From: Roseococcus sp.
Lineage (GTDB): Bacteria; Pseudomonadota; Alphaproteobacteria; Acetobacterales; Acetobacteraceae
DNA length: 46,192 nt
Direction of reading: 5' to 3'
Assembly: GCF_019747315.1 (NCBI RefSeq)
Contig: NZ_JAIEQY010000217.1
Span: 1-46,192 of the forward strand
In this document: in pieces, positions 17,072-26,055 of the stretch
How the letters are laid out: each line of letters begins with the position of its first letter
Numbering within the stretch: the stretch's first letter is position 1
Made by a program: the position numbers and the translations under genes
The notes under the pieces: model-generated
What the model was told of the DNA's origin: nothing
What the model saw: the letters and a program-made list of their open reading frames with translations, nothing else
Database searches by the model: none

Positions 17072-18517
17072 ATGGAACTTTTCCAACTCACCGCCCGCGA
17101 GGCCGTCGCCCGCCTTGCCTCGGGCGAGGTCTCGCCGCTGGAGCTGGTGGAGGCCGCGGCCGTGCGCATCGCCCAAGTCGAGCCCGCGGTGAATGCCCTG
17201 CCCACCCTCTGCCTCGACCGCGCCCGCGCGCATGCCAAGCGGCTGATGGCGGGCGAAGGGCGCGAGATGGAAGGCCAGCCGGGATGGCTCGGCGGGCTGC
17301 CGGTTTCCATCAAGGATCTGACCGATGTGGCGGGGGTGCGGACCACCTATGGCTCACCCATCTTCAAGGATCACGTCCCGGACAAGTCCCACCCCGTGGT
17401 GCAGCGCATCGAGGCGCGGGGCGGCATCGCCGTGGCCAAGTCCAACACGCCGGAATTCGGCGCGGGCGGCTCCACCTTCAACGAGGTCTTCGGGCGCACG
17501 CGCAACCCCTGGAACACCGCGCTCACCTGCGGCGGCAGCACGGGCGGCGGCGCCGTCTCCCTCGCCACGGGCGAGGTCTGGCTGGCGCAGGGCACGGATC
17601 ATGGCGGCAGCCTGCGCCGGCCCGGCACCTATTGCAGCGTGGTGGGCATCCGGCCCTCGCCGGGGCGTGTGACGCGCGGCACGGTGAACAACCTGTTTGC
17701 GCCGCTTTCGGTGCAGGGGCCGATGGCGCGCAATATCCCGGACCTGGCGCTGTTTCTCGACAGCATGGCCGGCTGGTGCCCCGCCGACCCGCTGACCTAT
17801 GACGCGCCCGCCCTGAGCTACGGGCAGGCCGTGGCCGAGGCCCGCCCGCCGAAGCGCGTCGCCTTCACCATGGACTACAATGGCGCCCTGCCGATTGATC
17901 GCGAAACCCGCGCCATCTGCATGGACGCGATGAAGCATTTCGAAGCCATGGGCTGCATCGTCGAGGAATTCGCCCCCGATCTCGGCGAACTGACCGAGGC
18001 CTTCCTGGTGCTGCGCAGCCAGAATTTCATGGTGGATCGCGAGATCCAGATGCAGACGCATCGCGACCTGCTGAAGCCCGACATCATCTGGAACACAGAG
18101 CGCGGCCTGGATGCGAGCCCGAGCCGCATCGCCTGGGCGGATCGCGAGCGTGCGGCCTTCTACCGCCGCATGGTGGCGCTGTTCGCGCGCTACGATGTCT
18201 TCGTGACGCCCAGCGCCGGCACGCCCGCCTTCGACGTCATGCTGCGCAACCCCGAGAGCATCGCGGGCCAGAAGCTGGAGAACTACATGGCGGGCTCGAT
18301 GCTCAACGCCGCGATGACCATGGTGGGTTCACCCGCCGTGGCCGTGCCCTGCGGCTTTGATCAGTATGGGCGGCCGGTGGGCTTGCAGATCGCGGCACCC
18401 TCGCGGCGGGATGAGGTGGCCTTGCAGGCGGCGGCGCTGTTCGAGCAGCAGACGGGGCTGGATCGGATGCTGCCGATTGATCCCAAGACGGGAAGCGTGC
18501 CGCCTTACGAACAGTAG
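17072..18517 (+). CDS. Amidase-signature family hydrolase
   Basis: A 481-residue amidase of the Ser-cisSer-Lys class. Catalytic residues: Lys81 in VSIKDLTDV, cis-Ser156 in CGGSTGGG, and nucleophile Ser180 in GTDHGGSLRRP. The 24-residue spacing of the two serines matches the family. The second Ser of the usual GGSSGG is Thr here, which is not a catalytic position. It hydrolyses an amide to acid and ammonia, but the substrate is unknown; GatA is unlikely because no gatB or gatC is present. The start lies 11 bases after the Bug remnant. It is followed at 3 bases by a copy of the 18-base 3'-end repeat. Confidence 0.93.
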   Translation: MELFQLTAREAVARLASGEVSPLELVEAAAVRIAQVEPAVNALPTLCLDRARAHAKRLMAGEGREMEGQPGWLGGLPVSIKDLTDVAGVRTTYGSPIFKDHVPDKSHPVVQRIEARGGIAVAKSNTPEFGAGGSTFNEVFGRTRNPWNTALTCGGSTGGGAVSLATGEVWLAQGTDHGGSLRRPGTYCSVVGIRPSPGRVTRGTVNNLFAPLSVQGPMARNIPDLALFLDSMAGWCPADPLTYDAPALSYGQAVAEARPPKRVAFTMDYNGALPIDRETRAICMDAMKHFEAMGCIVEEFAPDLGELTEAFLVLRSQNFMVDREIQMQTHRDLLKPDIIWNTERGLDASPSRIAWADRERAAFYRRMVALFARYDVFVTPSAGTPAFDVMLRNPESIAGQKLENYMAGSMLNAAMTMVGSPAVAVPCGFDQYGRPVGLQIAAPSRRDEVALQAAALFEQQTGLDRMLPIDPKTGSVPPYEQ

Positions 18518-18520
18518 GAA

Positions 18521-18564
18521 AAAAGGGCCTCCGGCGGCCGGGGCTGCCAATCCGAAGGGGCCGC
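18521..18564 (+). terminator. 3'-end repeat copy 1 (after amidase gene)
   Basis: The 18-mer AAAAGGGCCTCCGGCGGC occupies 18521-18538, 3 bases after the amidase stop. A weaker stem (GCGGCC 18534-18539 with GGCCGC 18559-18564) can form. It lies between the convergent amidase and Bug genes and probably serves as a terminator. The hairpin seen in the other two copies is degraded here. Confidence 0.6.
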
Positions 18565-18566
18565 GC

Positions 18567-19526
18567 TTACTCCACCTTGGCACCCGAAATCCGCACCAGC
18601 TCCGTCACGCGCGGCAATTCGGCGGCCTGGAAGGCGGCGAAATCCTCGGGCGTGCTGCCCACCACCTCATAGCCCAGCTGCTCCATCCGCGCCTTCACGG
18701 CGGGCGTGGCCAACCCCGCGCCGATCTCGCGCGAGAGGCGCAGCACCACCGGCGCCGGCGTAGCCGCGGGCGCGAAGACGCCCAGCCAGGAGTTGAAGAC
18801 ATAGCCCGGCAGCGCCTCGCTCACCGCCGGAATTTCCGGCAATTGCGGCGAACGCGCCGCGCGCGTGATGCCGAGCGCCCGCACCTGCCCCGCCCGCACC
18901 TGCTCGATGGCTTCCACCACCGGGGTGAACATCACGTCGAGCCGGCCGGAGACGAGGTCCGCCATGGCTGGCGCCCCGCCGCGATAAGCCACCTGGGTGA
19001 AGCGGATTCCCGCCTGGTGCTCGAACAGCGCGGCCGCGAAATGCTGCGAGGAGCCAGCACCGGCGATGCCGCAATTCAGGCTGCCGGGCTCGGCCTTCGC
19101 GCGGGCGATGAGCTCGGCCGTGCTCTGTACCGGCAGGTTCGCGCGCACCACCAGCAGGCAGGCGCTGAGCGCCACCAGCGAGACCGGCGCGAAATCCCGC
19201 ACCACATGGAAGGGGAGGTTGCGATACAGCGCCTGGTTCGTGGCATGCGTGCCCATCGAGCCCATGACGAGGCTGTAGCCATCGGCCGTGCTGCGCGCGA
19301 CGTGCTCATTGGCCAGGTTGCCCGCCGCCCCCGTGCGGTTCTCCACCAGCACGGACTGGCCGAGGCCGCCCGTGATGGCCTGGGCCACCACCCGCGCCGT
19401 GGTGTCCGTGCTGCCGCCGGGCGCGAAGCCGACCAGCAGGCGGATGGGGCGGTCCGGCGCCCAGGCGGGCTGCGCATGCGCGGCGAATGGCAGGGCGAGC
19501 AGGGCGGGCAGGCTGCGGCGAAACAT
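18567..19526 (-). CDS. Bug/TctC-family substrate-binding protein
   Basis: A 319-residue periplasmic binding protein of the Bug family. Signal peptide at residues 1-19 (MFRRSLPALLALPFAAHAQ). Family motifs: DRPIRLLVGFAPGGSTD, VENRTGAAGN, ADGYSLVMGSMGTHA, VAYRGGAPAMADLVSGRLD, and the C-terminal TPEDFAAFQAAEL. ATG 19526 has GGAGGA 7 bases upstream. It is the last gene of the minus-strand run that begins with the biotin carrier, 100 bases after the deacetylase-fold gene. No TctAB partner is visible. Confidence 0.94.
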   Translation of the reverse strand: MFRRSLPALLALPFAAHAQPAWAPDRPIRLLVGFAPGGSTDTTARVVAQAITGGLGQSVLVENRTGAAGNLANEHVARSTADGYSLVMGSMGTHATNQALYRNLPFHVVRDFAPVSLVALSACLLVVRANLPVQSTAELIARAKAEPGSLNCGIAGAGSSQHFAAALFEHQAGIRFTQVAYRGGAPAMADLVSGRLDVMFTPVVEAIEQVRAGQVRALGITRAARSPQLPEIPAVSEALPGYVFNSWLGVFAPAATPAPVVLRLSREIGAGLATPAVKARMEQLGYEVVGSTPEDFAAFQAAELPRVTELVRISGAKVE

Positions 19527-19626
19527 GGGCGGTCCTCCGGTTCTTGTTGCCGCCATTGGAGCCCCTCCGCGCCCCGGAAAGCAAGGCGCACCGCCACTCT
19601 CTCCGGCCAGCGGCCTCCTTTTCCGT

Positions 19627-20508
19627 CTACGCCGGCGCCGGGTGCAACCCCGCATACCAGTCGCCGATCTCGCTCGATGTGGCGAAAGCGACTTCGGGAT
19701 GCGCGGCCAATTCCTGCATCGCCGCGGTGAAGGATTCCATCCGGTGCGGCACGCCGATGACATGCGGGTGCAGCGCCACCGTCATCACGCGCGTGCGGGA
19801 AAACCCGTCGCGCGCGAAGAAGGCCAGGCTGTCCCGGATGCGGTCCGCCAGCGCCGATGAGGCGTGCTGGCCGATGACATAGACCGGCACGTCATTCAGC
19901 TCGACCGTGTAGGGGATGGAGAGCATCGGGCCGGCCGCCGTGGTCATCCACACCGGCACGTCATCCACCAGCCAGTCATGCAGATAGGTGACGCCGTTGC
20001 GCAGCAGCACCTCCGGCGTATCGGCCTTCTCGCTGAGGCCCGCGCCGAGCCAGGCGCGCACCTTCTGCCCCGAGAAGCCGCGCATGATGGCGAGCGACTG
20101 CGCCACCACCTCGGCATCGTTCTCGATGGTGGCCAGCGCCCTCTGGTAAAGCCCGTGGCCCACGAATTCCCAATCCGCCTTGAGCATGGCCTCGGCCAGG
20201 CGCGGGTAATGCGTGCAGATCTGGGCATTGGAAAGGTTGGAGGCGCGGATGCCGAGTGCCGCGCAGAGCTGCAAGAGGCGCGGCATGCCCACGCGCAGCC
20301 CGTATTCCACCCAGGTGAAGTTGGGCACATCGGGCACGGCGCGGATGCCATGCGGCGGCGGCAGCACGGCGCGCGGCATGGGCTGGTCGAAGGGCCAATG
20401 CTCGACATTGACGGCGACATTCACGATGAGGCGCTTGCCCTGGTAGGGCGGCAAGGCGGGCGCATCGCCTTCCATCTGGAAGGGAATGCGGGGATTGGCT
20501 TCGGGCAT
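19627..20508 (-). CDS. Polysaccharide deacetylase-fold (PuuE-like) hydrolase
   Basis: A 293-residue protein of the NodB/CE4-type fold, most like the cofactor-independent allantoinase/PuuE branch rather than true chitin deacetylases. Visible elements: VAVNVEHWPFDQP in the first-strand position, WVEYGLRVGMPRLLQL, YPRLAEAMLKADWEFVGHGL (candidate metal or catalytic His), DDVPVW, and VALHPHVIGVPHRM near the C-terminus. No signal peptide is present, so it is cytoplasmic and probably acts on a small amide or ureide rather than on cell wall. ATG 20508 has GGAG 6 bases upstream; a GTG at 20541 is less likely. Its place between two Bug genes, downstream of a carboxylase, suggests one catabolic unit. 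Confidence 0.82.
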   Translation of the reverse strand: MPEANPRIPFQMEGDAPALPPYQGKRLIVNVAVNVEHWPFDQPMPRAVLPPPHGIRAVPDVPNFTWVEYGLRVGMPRLLQLCAALGIRASNLSNAQICTHYPRLAEAMLKADWEFVGHGLYQRALATIENDAEVVAQSLAIMRGFSGQKVRAWLGAGLSEKADTPEVLLRNGVTYLHDWLVDDVPVWMTTAAGPMLSIPYTVELNDVPVYVIGQHASSALADRIRDSLAFFARDGFSRTRVMTVALHPHVIGVPHRMESFTAAMQELAAHPEVAFATSSEIGDWYAGLHPAPA

Positions 20509-20557
20509 GACTGACTCCGGCTGAAGGCGCGAAGCTTTCACGCCGCGCGCAAGCCGG

Positions 20558-21505
20558 TCAATCTGCGCGGATATTGGCGCGGCGGATGGCCTCGGCCCAG
20601 GCCGCGCGGTCGCGCTGCATGCGGGCGGCGAAGGCGTCGGGGCCTTCCACCAGCGGCGTCAGCCCGTTCTCCAGCAGGCGCTGGCGCAGGGTGGGGTCCT
20701 GCAGGGCGCGCCCGGTCGCCTCGGCCCAGCGGGCGATGCTGGCCGGCGCCATGCCGCGCGGGCCGCAGAGGCCGAACCAGCCCGCCACCTCCAGCCCCGG
20801 CACGGTCTCTGAGAGGCGCGGCGCATTGGCGAATTCCGGCACGCCCTGGGCATCCGCCAGCGCCAGCAGGCGCAGCTCGCCACCCTGGATCTGGCGCATC
20901 ACATCGCCGAGATTGGTGATGAGCAGGTCGGTGCGGCCGGCGATGACATCCAGCGCGGCCGGTGCCGCGCCGCGATAGGGCACATGCACAAGGTCGAGCC
21001 CCGCCATGGCGGCCAGCCGCGCGCCGGTGAGGTGCTGCGCGGAACCCACGCCAGCGCTGGCATAGGTGACGCTGCCAGGCCGCGCGCGGGCCGCGGCGAC
21101 AAGTTGCGAAAAACTCCGGTAGGGGCCGCGCGCGCCGGTCACGGCGCCATAGCTGGAGAGCGCGACATTCGCGACGGCGACCAGCTCCATGCGCGGATCA
21201 ATCGGCAGGTTGGCGCCGGGCATTTCCGGGCCGATGGTCATGGTGCCCATGGGGCATTGCAGCAGCACGCTGCCATCGGTGGGGCCGCGCGCCACGTATT
21301 CCGCGGCGATCATGCCATTGGCGCCGGTGCGGTTTTCCACCACCACGCGCGTGCCGGTGACGGTGCTGAGCCCCTCGGCGATGAGGCGCCCCACCAGATC
21401 GGCGGTGCCGCCGGGGGCGAAGCCCACGATGATGCGCGGCGCGCGCTCCTGCGCCAGGGCCAAGCCGGGCGTCAGCAGCAGGGCGAGCAGGAGAAGGCGC
21501 TTCAT
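20558..21505 (-). CDS. Bug/TctC-family substrate-binding protein, coupled to the carboxylase genes
   Basis: A 315-residue periplasmic binding protein. Signal peptide at residues 1-19 (MKRLLLLALLLTPGLALAQ). Motifs: PRIIVGFAPGGTADLVGR, VENRTGANGMIAAEYVA, YASAGVGSAQHLTGA, VPYRGAAPAALDVIAGRTD. Its ATG overlaps the stop of the carboxyltransferase gene (ATGA), so the two are translationally coupled. That links uptake of its ligand to the carboxylase, and suggests the ligand is the acid later activated and carboxylated. This is inference from gene order. Confidence 0.94.
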   Translation of the reverse strand: MKRLLLLALLLTPGLALAQERAPRIIVGFAPGGTADLVGRLIAEGLSTVTGTRVVVENRTGANGMIAAEYVARGPTDGSVLLQCPMGTMTIGPEMPGANLPIDPRMELVAVANVALSSYGAVTGARGPYRSFSQLVAAARARPGSVTYASAGVGSAQHLTGARLAAMAGLDLVHVPYRGAAPAALDVIAGRTDLLITNLGDVMRQIQGGELRLLALADAQGVPEFANAPRLSETVPGLEVAGWFGLCGPRGMAPASIARWAEATGRALQDPTLRQRLLENGLTPLVEGPDAFAARMQRDRAAWAEAIRRANIRAD

Positions 21506-23061
21506 GGCCGCATCCTCAGGGTGCTGGGCGTGGGGGAGAGCAGCGGCCAGGCCAGCTCCGCGAATTCGCAGAGCAGGCGGCGCGTGTCGCGAGGGTCGAT
21601 GATCTCTTCCACCCAGAAGGCCTCCGCCGTGCGAAAAGGGCTGCGGAGCTGGTTCAGCCGGTCCTCGATTTCCGCGAGCTTGGCCGCCGGGTCCGCCGCC
21701 GCCGCGATCTCGGCGCTGTAGGCGGCCTCGATCCCGCCCTCCAACGGCAGCGAGCCCCAGCGCGCGGAAAGCCAGGCGTAGCGCGGCGAATAGCGGCCGG
21801 CCGGCTGATGCACCACGCCGGCCACGCCGAAGGCGTTGCGGATGATCATGGTGCACCAGGGCACGCTCGCCTGGTTCACCGCCGCCATGGCGCGGACGCC
21901 CAGGCGAATGGTGGCGGCCTTCTCGGCGGCCAGGCCCACCATGAAGCCCGGGCAGTCCTGGAGATAGACGACAGGGAGGTGGAAGGTCTCGGCGAGGTCC
22001 ACGAAGCGGATGATCTTGGCGCAGGCATCGGCGGTCCAGGAGCCGCCATAGAAGAACGGATCGCTCGCCATCAGCGCCACGGGCTTGCCGTTCAGCCGCG
22101 CGAGGCCGGTGATGATGCTGCGGCCGAACATGCGGCCCATCTCGAAGAAACTGCCCTCGTCCACCACCGCGCTGATGATGGGCCGCATCTGATAGACGCG
22201 CCGCCGGTCGCGCGGGATATGGGTGAAGAGCTTTTCCTCCCGCCGGTTCGGGTCATCGGTCGGCGCGGTGACAGGCGGCAGGCCATAAACGGAGGATGGC
22301 AGGTAGGAGAGGAAGCGCCGCGCGCATGCGAAGGCCTCCGCCTCGCTTTCCACCGCGTGATCCACCGCGCCGGCCTTGGTCTGGATGTCCCAGCCGCCGA
22401 GCTCCTGCTTCGTCAGATCCTCGCCCAGCCGCTTCACCACCGGCGGGCCGGCGACGAACATCGCCGAGGTCTCCTTGGTCATCACCGAGTAATGGCTGGC
22501 GGCCAGCCGCGCGGCCCCCAGGCCCGCGACGGAACCGAGGCCCAAGCCCACCACCGGCACCATGCTCAGATTGGCGCCCGTGTAGTGGTAGAGCATGGTG
22601 CCGCCGACACCGCCCGGCAGGTTCGCGCGGCCCGTCGTCTCGATCGTCTTCACCGAACCGCCGCCGCCCGAACCCTCGATGATGCGGATGATGGGCAGGC
22701 GATATTCATGCGCCATGCGCTCGGCCATGATGGGCTTCTCGCGGATGGTCGCATCGGCCGAGCCGCCGCGCACGGTGAAGTCATCGCCCACCACCACCAC
22801 GGGGCGGCCTTCCACCCGGGCGCGGCCCATGACGCAGTTCGAAGGCGTCAGCGCCTTCAGCGTGCCATCCGGCGCGTATTCCGCCTGGCCCGCGATGGCG
22901 CCGATCTCGTGAAAGCTGCCCGGATCAATCACGCCCTCGATGCGCTCACGCACGGTCAGCCGCCCGCCCGCATGCTGCCGCGCGATCTTGTCTTCGCCGC
23001 CGAGCTTGCGCGCCTCGGCCTCCCGCGCGCGCAGCTCGTCCAGTTCCGGTTGCCAGGTCAT
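21502..23061 (-). CDS. Acyl-CoA carboxylase, carboxyltransferase (beta) subunit
   Basis: A 519-residue carboxyltransferase of the PccB/MccB type, transferring CO2 from carboxybiotin to an acyl-CoA. Both crotonase-fold halves are present: the N-half with HAGGRLTVRERI, VVVGDDFTVRGGSA and RIIEGSGGGGSV, and the C-half with ARLNGKPVALMASDPFFYGG, VVYLQDCPGFMVG and EGGIEAAY. The two Gly-Gly oxyanion regions are intact. The start ATG overlaps the end of the biotin carboxylase gene (ATGA). It is probably specific for a short or branched acyl-CoA (propionyl, methylcrotonyl or geranyl); the sequence does not decide which. It is distinct from the AccA encoded at 44148. Confidence 0.93.
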   Translation of the reverse strand: MTWQPELDELRAREAEARKLGGEDKIARQHAGGRLTVRERIEGVIDPGSFHEIGAIAGQAEYAPDGTLKALTPSNCVMGRARVEGRPVVVVGDDFTVRGGSADATIREKPIMAERMAHEYRLPIIRIIEGSGGGGSVKTIETTGRANLPGGVGGTMLYHYTGANLSMVPVVGLGLGSVAGLGAARLAASHYSVMTKETSAMFVAGPPVVKRLGEDLTKQELGGWDIQTKAGAVDHAVESEAEAFACARRFLSYLPSSVYGLPPVTAPTDDPNRREEKLFTHIPRDRRRVYQMRPIISAVVDEGSFFEMGRMFGRSIITGLARLNGKPVALMASDPFFYGGSWTADACAKIIRFVDLAETFHLPVVYLQDCPGFMVGLAAEKAATIRLGVRAMAAVNQASVPWCTMIIRNAFGVAGVVHQPAGRYSPRYAWLSARWGSLPLEGGIEAAYSAEIAAAADPAAKLAEIEDRLNQLRSPFRTAEAFWVEEIIDPRDTRRLLCEFAELAWPLLSPTPSTLRMRP

Positions 23062-24428
23062 GCGGCGGGCTCCTTCGCGGTGTCTTCCACCAGGCGCTTG
23101 CGGGCGGCCTCCAGGAAGCCGGTGGTCATGCGGCCCTCGCGCATTTCGGGCGCGCGCAGGGCGGCGGCGAGGAAGGGCGCGTTGAGGCGCACGCCCTCGG
23201 CGCGGCATGCGTCGAGGGCGGCAGCGAGGCGCACGAGCGCCGCCGCGCGCGTGGGCGCATGGGCGATGATCTTGCCGATCATAGAATCGTAGTAGGGCGT
23301 CAGCAGATCGCCCGTGCGGAAGCCGGCATCCACGCGCAGGCCGGGCGCTTCGGGCGGGAGGTCCAGCACACCCAGCCGCCCGGGCGAGGGCAGGAAGTTG
23401 CGCGTTGCATCCTCGGCGCAAAGGCGGGCTTCGACCGCGTGGCCATCCAGGCGGATGTCATCCTGGCGGAAGGGCAGCGCCTCGCCGGCCGCGATGCGCA
23501 GCTGCCATTCCACGAGATCGAGCCCTGTCACCATCTCGGTCACCGGATGCTCCACTTGCAGGCGGGTGTTCATCTCCATGAACCAGATGCGGTCGGGGCG
23601 CAGCGGCGCTTCGGCGATGAACTCCACCGTGCCGGCGCCGATGTAGCCGACCGCGCGGGCCAGGGCGCAGGCGCGGCGGCCGAGCTCGGCGCGCAGGGCT
23701 GCGTCCATGCCGGGAGCCGGGCATTCCTCCACCAGCTTCTGGTGGCGGCGTTGCAGCGTGCAGTCGCGTTCATGCAGGTGCAGGACGTTGCCATGCGCAT
23801 CGGCGAGGATCTGCACCTCGATGTGGCGCGCGGGTTCGACCAGCTTTTCCAGCATCAGCCGGTCATCGCCGAAGATCGCGGCTTCGCGGCGGGCCGCATC
23901 CAGCGCGGCGGCGAGGTCCTCGGCGCGGGCCACGCGGCGCATGCCACGCCCGCCGCCGCCGCCGATGGCCTTGACCATGACGGGATAGCCGATGCGCGCC
24001 GCCGCCTCGGCCAGGTCATCGCCGGCATGGCCAGGCAGGCAGGGCACGCCCGCCTGTTCCGCCAGGACGCGCGCCGCAGCCTTGCCACCCATGGCGCGGA
24101 TGGCGGAAGGCGGCGGCCCGATGAAGATCAGGCCGGCCTTCGCGCAGGCCTCGGCGAAATCGGCGTTCTCGCTGAGGAAGCCGTAGCCGGGATGCACAAA
24201 GCGGGCGCCGCTGCGCTCGGCCGCGGCGATGATCGCGGGGATGCAGAGGTAGCTCTCACGCGGATGGGCAGGGCCGATGTGTTCGGCGCGGTCGGCGGCT
24301 TCCACATGCAGCGCCGTGGCGTCCACGTCCGAAAAGACGGCGATGCTGGGCCAGCCCAGGCGCCGGCACGTCCGCGCGATGCGCACCGCGATCTCGCCGC
24401 GATTGGCGATGAGGACGGGGCCGCTCAC
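23058..24428 (-). CDS. Biotin carboxylase subunit of an acyl-CoA carboxylase
   Basis: A 456-residue ATP-grasp biotin carboxylase. Order: N-domain (VLIANRGEIAVRIARTCRRL, HPGYGFLSENADFAEAC), ATP-grasp with glycine loop (KAIGGGGGRGMRRV), EKLVEPARHIEVQILAD, RDCTLQRRHQKLVEECP, and the catalytic EMNTRLQVEHPVTEMVTG, then the C-terminal domain. It lacks a fused biotinyl domain; the carrier is the separate gene just upstream. It starts with GTG inside the stop of the carrier gene (GTGA) and ends overlapping the carboxyltransferase start. Confidence 0.94.
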   Translation of the reverse strand: MSGPVLIANRGEIAVRIARTCRRLGWPSIAVFSDVDATALHVEAADRAEHIGPAHPRESYLCIPAIIAAAERSGARFVHPGYGFLSENADFAEACAKAGLIFIGPPPSAIRAMGGKAAARVLAEQAGVPCLPGHAGDDLAEAAARIGYPVMVKAIGGGGGRGMRRVARAEDLAAALDAARREAAIFGDDRLMLEKLVEPARHIEVQILADAHGNVLHLHERDCTLQRRHQKLVEECPAPGMDAALRAELGRRACALARAVGYIGAGTVEFIAEAPLRPDRIWFMEMNTRLQVEHPVTEMVTGLDLVEWQLRIAAGEALPFRQDDIRLDGHAVEARLCAEDATRNFLPSPGRLGVLDLPPEAPGLRVDAGFRTGDLLTPYYDSMIGKIIAHAPTRAAALVRLAAALDACRAEGVRLNAPFLAAALRAPEMREGRMTTGFLEAARKRLVEDTAKEPAA

Positions 24429-24640
24429 CGCCTGAAGATCGCGACCGCCTGGCCTTCCTCCACCTGCTGGCCCTCGGCCACCAGGACTTCCACCACCGTG
24501 CCGTCATGCGGCGCGCCGATGGGGATTTCCATCTTCATGGATTCCAGGATGAGGATGGGCTCATCCTCGGCCAGCGCGGTGCCCGCGGGCGCCGTGATCT
24601 TCCAGACGGAAGCGCCGATTTCGGCGCGGATGGTGATCAT
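24425..24640 (-). CDS. Biotin carboxyl carrier (biotin/lipoyl attachment) protein
   Basis: A 71-residue stand-alone biotinyl domain. The biotinylation motif is ESMKMEIP with the target lysine between two methionines, and the beta-hammerhead fold is plain (ITAPAGTALAEDEPILILE, then GTVVEVLVAEGQQVEEGQ). It is much shorter than AccB (about 150 residues), lacking the N-terminal thumb and linker, which fits a dedicated acyl-CoA carboxylase. It is the first gene of the overlapping carrier-carboxylase-transferase-Bug series. Confidence 0.94.
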   Translation of the reverse strand: MITIRAEIGASVWKITAPAGTALAEDEPILILESMKMEIPIGAPHDGTVVEVLVAEGQQVEEGQAVAIFRR

Positions 24641-24656
24641 GGGGCTTCCTCGCATC

Positions 24657-24676
24657 GGGCCGGCTTGGCACGGCCC
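24657..24676 (-). terminator. Possible terminator hairpin after the LLM oxidoreductase gene
   Basis: GGGCCG (24657-24662) and CGGCCC (24671-24676) form a 6-base stem in the 83-base gap downstream of the minus-strand LLM gene and upstream of the biotin carrier gene. There is no clear T tract, so support is modest. Confidence 0.35.
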
Positions 24677-24723
24677 GTTGCGGAAATCCTGGCCCCGGCG
24701 CGGCCGCCGCACAAGAGCGCCGC

Positions 24724-26055
24724 TCAGCGCGAGTGGCGGTTCTCCGGCACCGGCAGCCCCAGATGGTCGCGCAGCGTGCGCCCCGCATATTCCCTGCGGA
24801 ACAGCCCGCGCCGCTGCAATTCCGGCACGACGAGTTCGACGAAATCCTCCAGCGGCGTCGGGTAATAGGGGAACATGAGGGTGAAGCCGTCACAGGCCCC
24901 CTGCCCCACCCAATGCGCCATGCTGTCCGCGATGCTGGCCGGCGTGCCCACCAGCAATTGGTGCCCGAGCGAGGTGCCGAGGTAGCGCGCCACCTGGATG
25001 ATGCTGAGGTTTTCCCGCGCGGCCTTGGCCATCAGATGCTGCTGCCGCGCCTTGGCGGCATTGCTGGGCGGCAGCGGCGGCAAGGGCGCATCGGGCGGGA
25101 AGCTGTGGATGTCGAGATCGCCACACAACCGCGCCAGCAGGCGCATGGCATTGGCATCCGAGAGCAGGCCTTGCAGCGTTCGGTACTTCTCCTGCGCCTC
25201 CTCCTCCGTGCGGCCGATGATGGTCATCAGCCCCGGCATCACCTTCACATGCTGCGGGTTGCGCCCGTGCCGCGCGGCGCGCGCCTTGAGGTCACTGGTG
25301 AAGGCCTGCGCCTCGGCCAATTCGCTCTGCGCGGTGAAGACAAGATCGGCCGTGCGCGCCGCCAATTCCATGCCGGCATCGGAGGAGCCCGCCTGCGTCA
25401 CGATGGGCCGCCCCTGCGGCGAGCGCGCCATGTTCAGCGGTCCACGCACCGAGAAATGCTTGCCGTGGTGATTCAGGTGGTGAAGCTTGCTCGGATCAAT
25501 GAAGTTGCCGCTCGCCTTGTCGCGCAGCATCGCCCCATCCTCGAAGCTGTCCCAGAGGCCGGCGACGACGTCGTAGAATTCCTCAGCGCGTTCGTAGCGC
25601 TCGGCGTGCAGCATGTGGTGGTCGGCGCCGAAATTCCCGGCCTCATCCTCGATCTGCGAGGTGACCAGGTTCCAGCCCGCGCGGCCGCCGCTGATATGGT
25701 CGATCGAGGCGAAGCGGCGGGCGATGTTGTAGGGCTCGTTGTAGGTGGTGGTGGCCGTCGCCACCAACCCGATATGCTTCGTCACCGTAGCCAGGGCCGC
25801 CAGCAGCGTGGTCGGCTCCAGATAGGCCTGGCGCGCCTGGGTGGGCCGGAAGCCCTGCACGCCATCCAGCCCGGCGCTGCCATTCACCGCCACCGTGTCC
25901 TGGAAGAAGATCGTGTCCAGCTTGCCGCGCTCGGCCGCCTGGGCGATGCGGACATATTGCGCGAATTCCATGTCGCATTCCGGGATGGCGTCCGGATGGC
26001 GCCAGCCGGCGGAATGGCTGCCGGGGGTGAACAGGAAGGCGGCCAGGTGCATCAT
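24724..26055 (-). CDS. LLM-class flavin-dependent monooxygenase (NtaA/SnaA/DszA type)
   Basis: A 443-residue flavin-dependent oxidoreductase of the bacterial luciferase-like superfamily, in the long NtaA/SnaA/DszA subgroup that oxidises aminopolycarboxylates, sulfur compounds and similar substrates with reduced FMN. Motifs: AERGKLDTIFFQDT, TYNEPYNIARRFASIDHISG, RAGWNLVTSQ, RYERAEEFYDVVAGLWDSFE, FSVRGPLNMARSPQGRPIV and QAGSSDAGMELAARTADLVF. A flavin reductase partner is not visible. Its ATG overlaps the stop of the ABC binding-protein gene (ATGA), so uptake and oxidation of one substrate are likely linked. Confidence 0.92.
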   Translation of the reverse strand: MMHLAAFLFTPGSHSAGWRHPDAIPECDMEFAQYVRIAQAAERGKLDTIFFQDTVAVNGSAGLDGVQGFRPTQARQAYLEPTTLLAALATVTKHIGLVATATTTYNEPYNIARRFASIDHISGGRAGWNLVTSQIEDEAGNFGADHHMLHAERYERAEEFYDVVAGLWDSFEDGAMLRDKASGNFIDPSKLHHLNHHGKHFSVRGPLNMARSPQGRPIVTQAGSSDAGMELAARTADLVFTAQSELAEAQAFTSDLKARAARHGRNPQHVKVMPGLMTIIGRTEEEAQEKYRTLQGLLSDANAMRLLARLCGDLDIHSFPPDAPLPPLPPSNAAKARQQHLMAKAARENLSIIQVARYLGTSLGHQLLVGTPASIADSMAHWVGQGACDGFTLMFPYYPTPLEDFVELVVPELQRRGLFRREYAGRTLRDHLGLPVPENRHSR

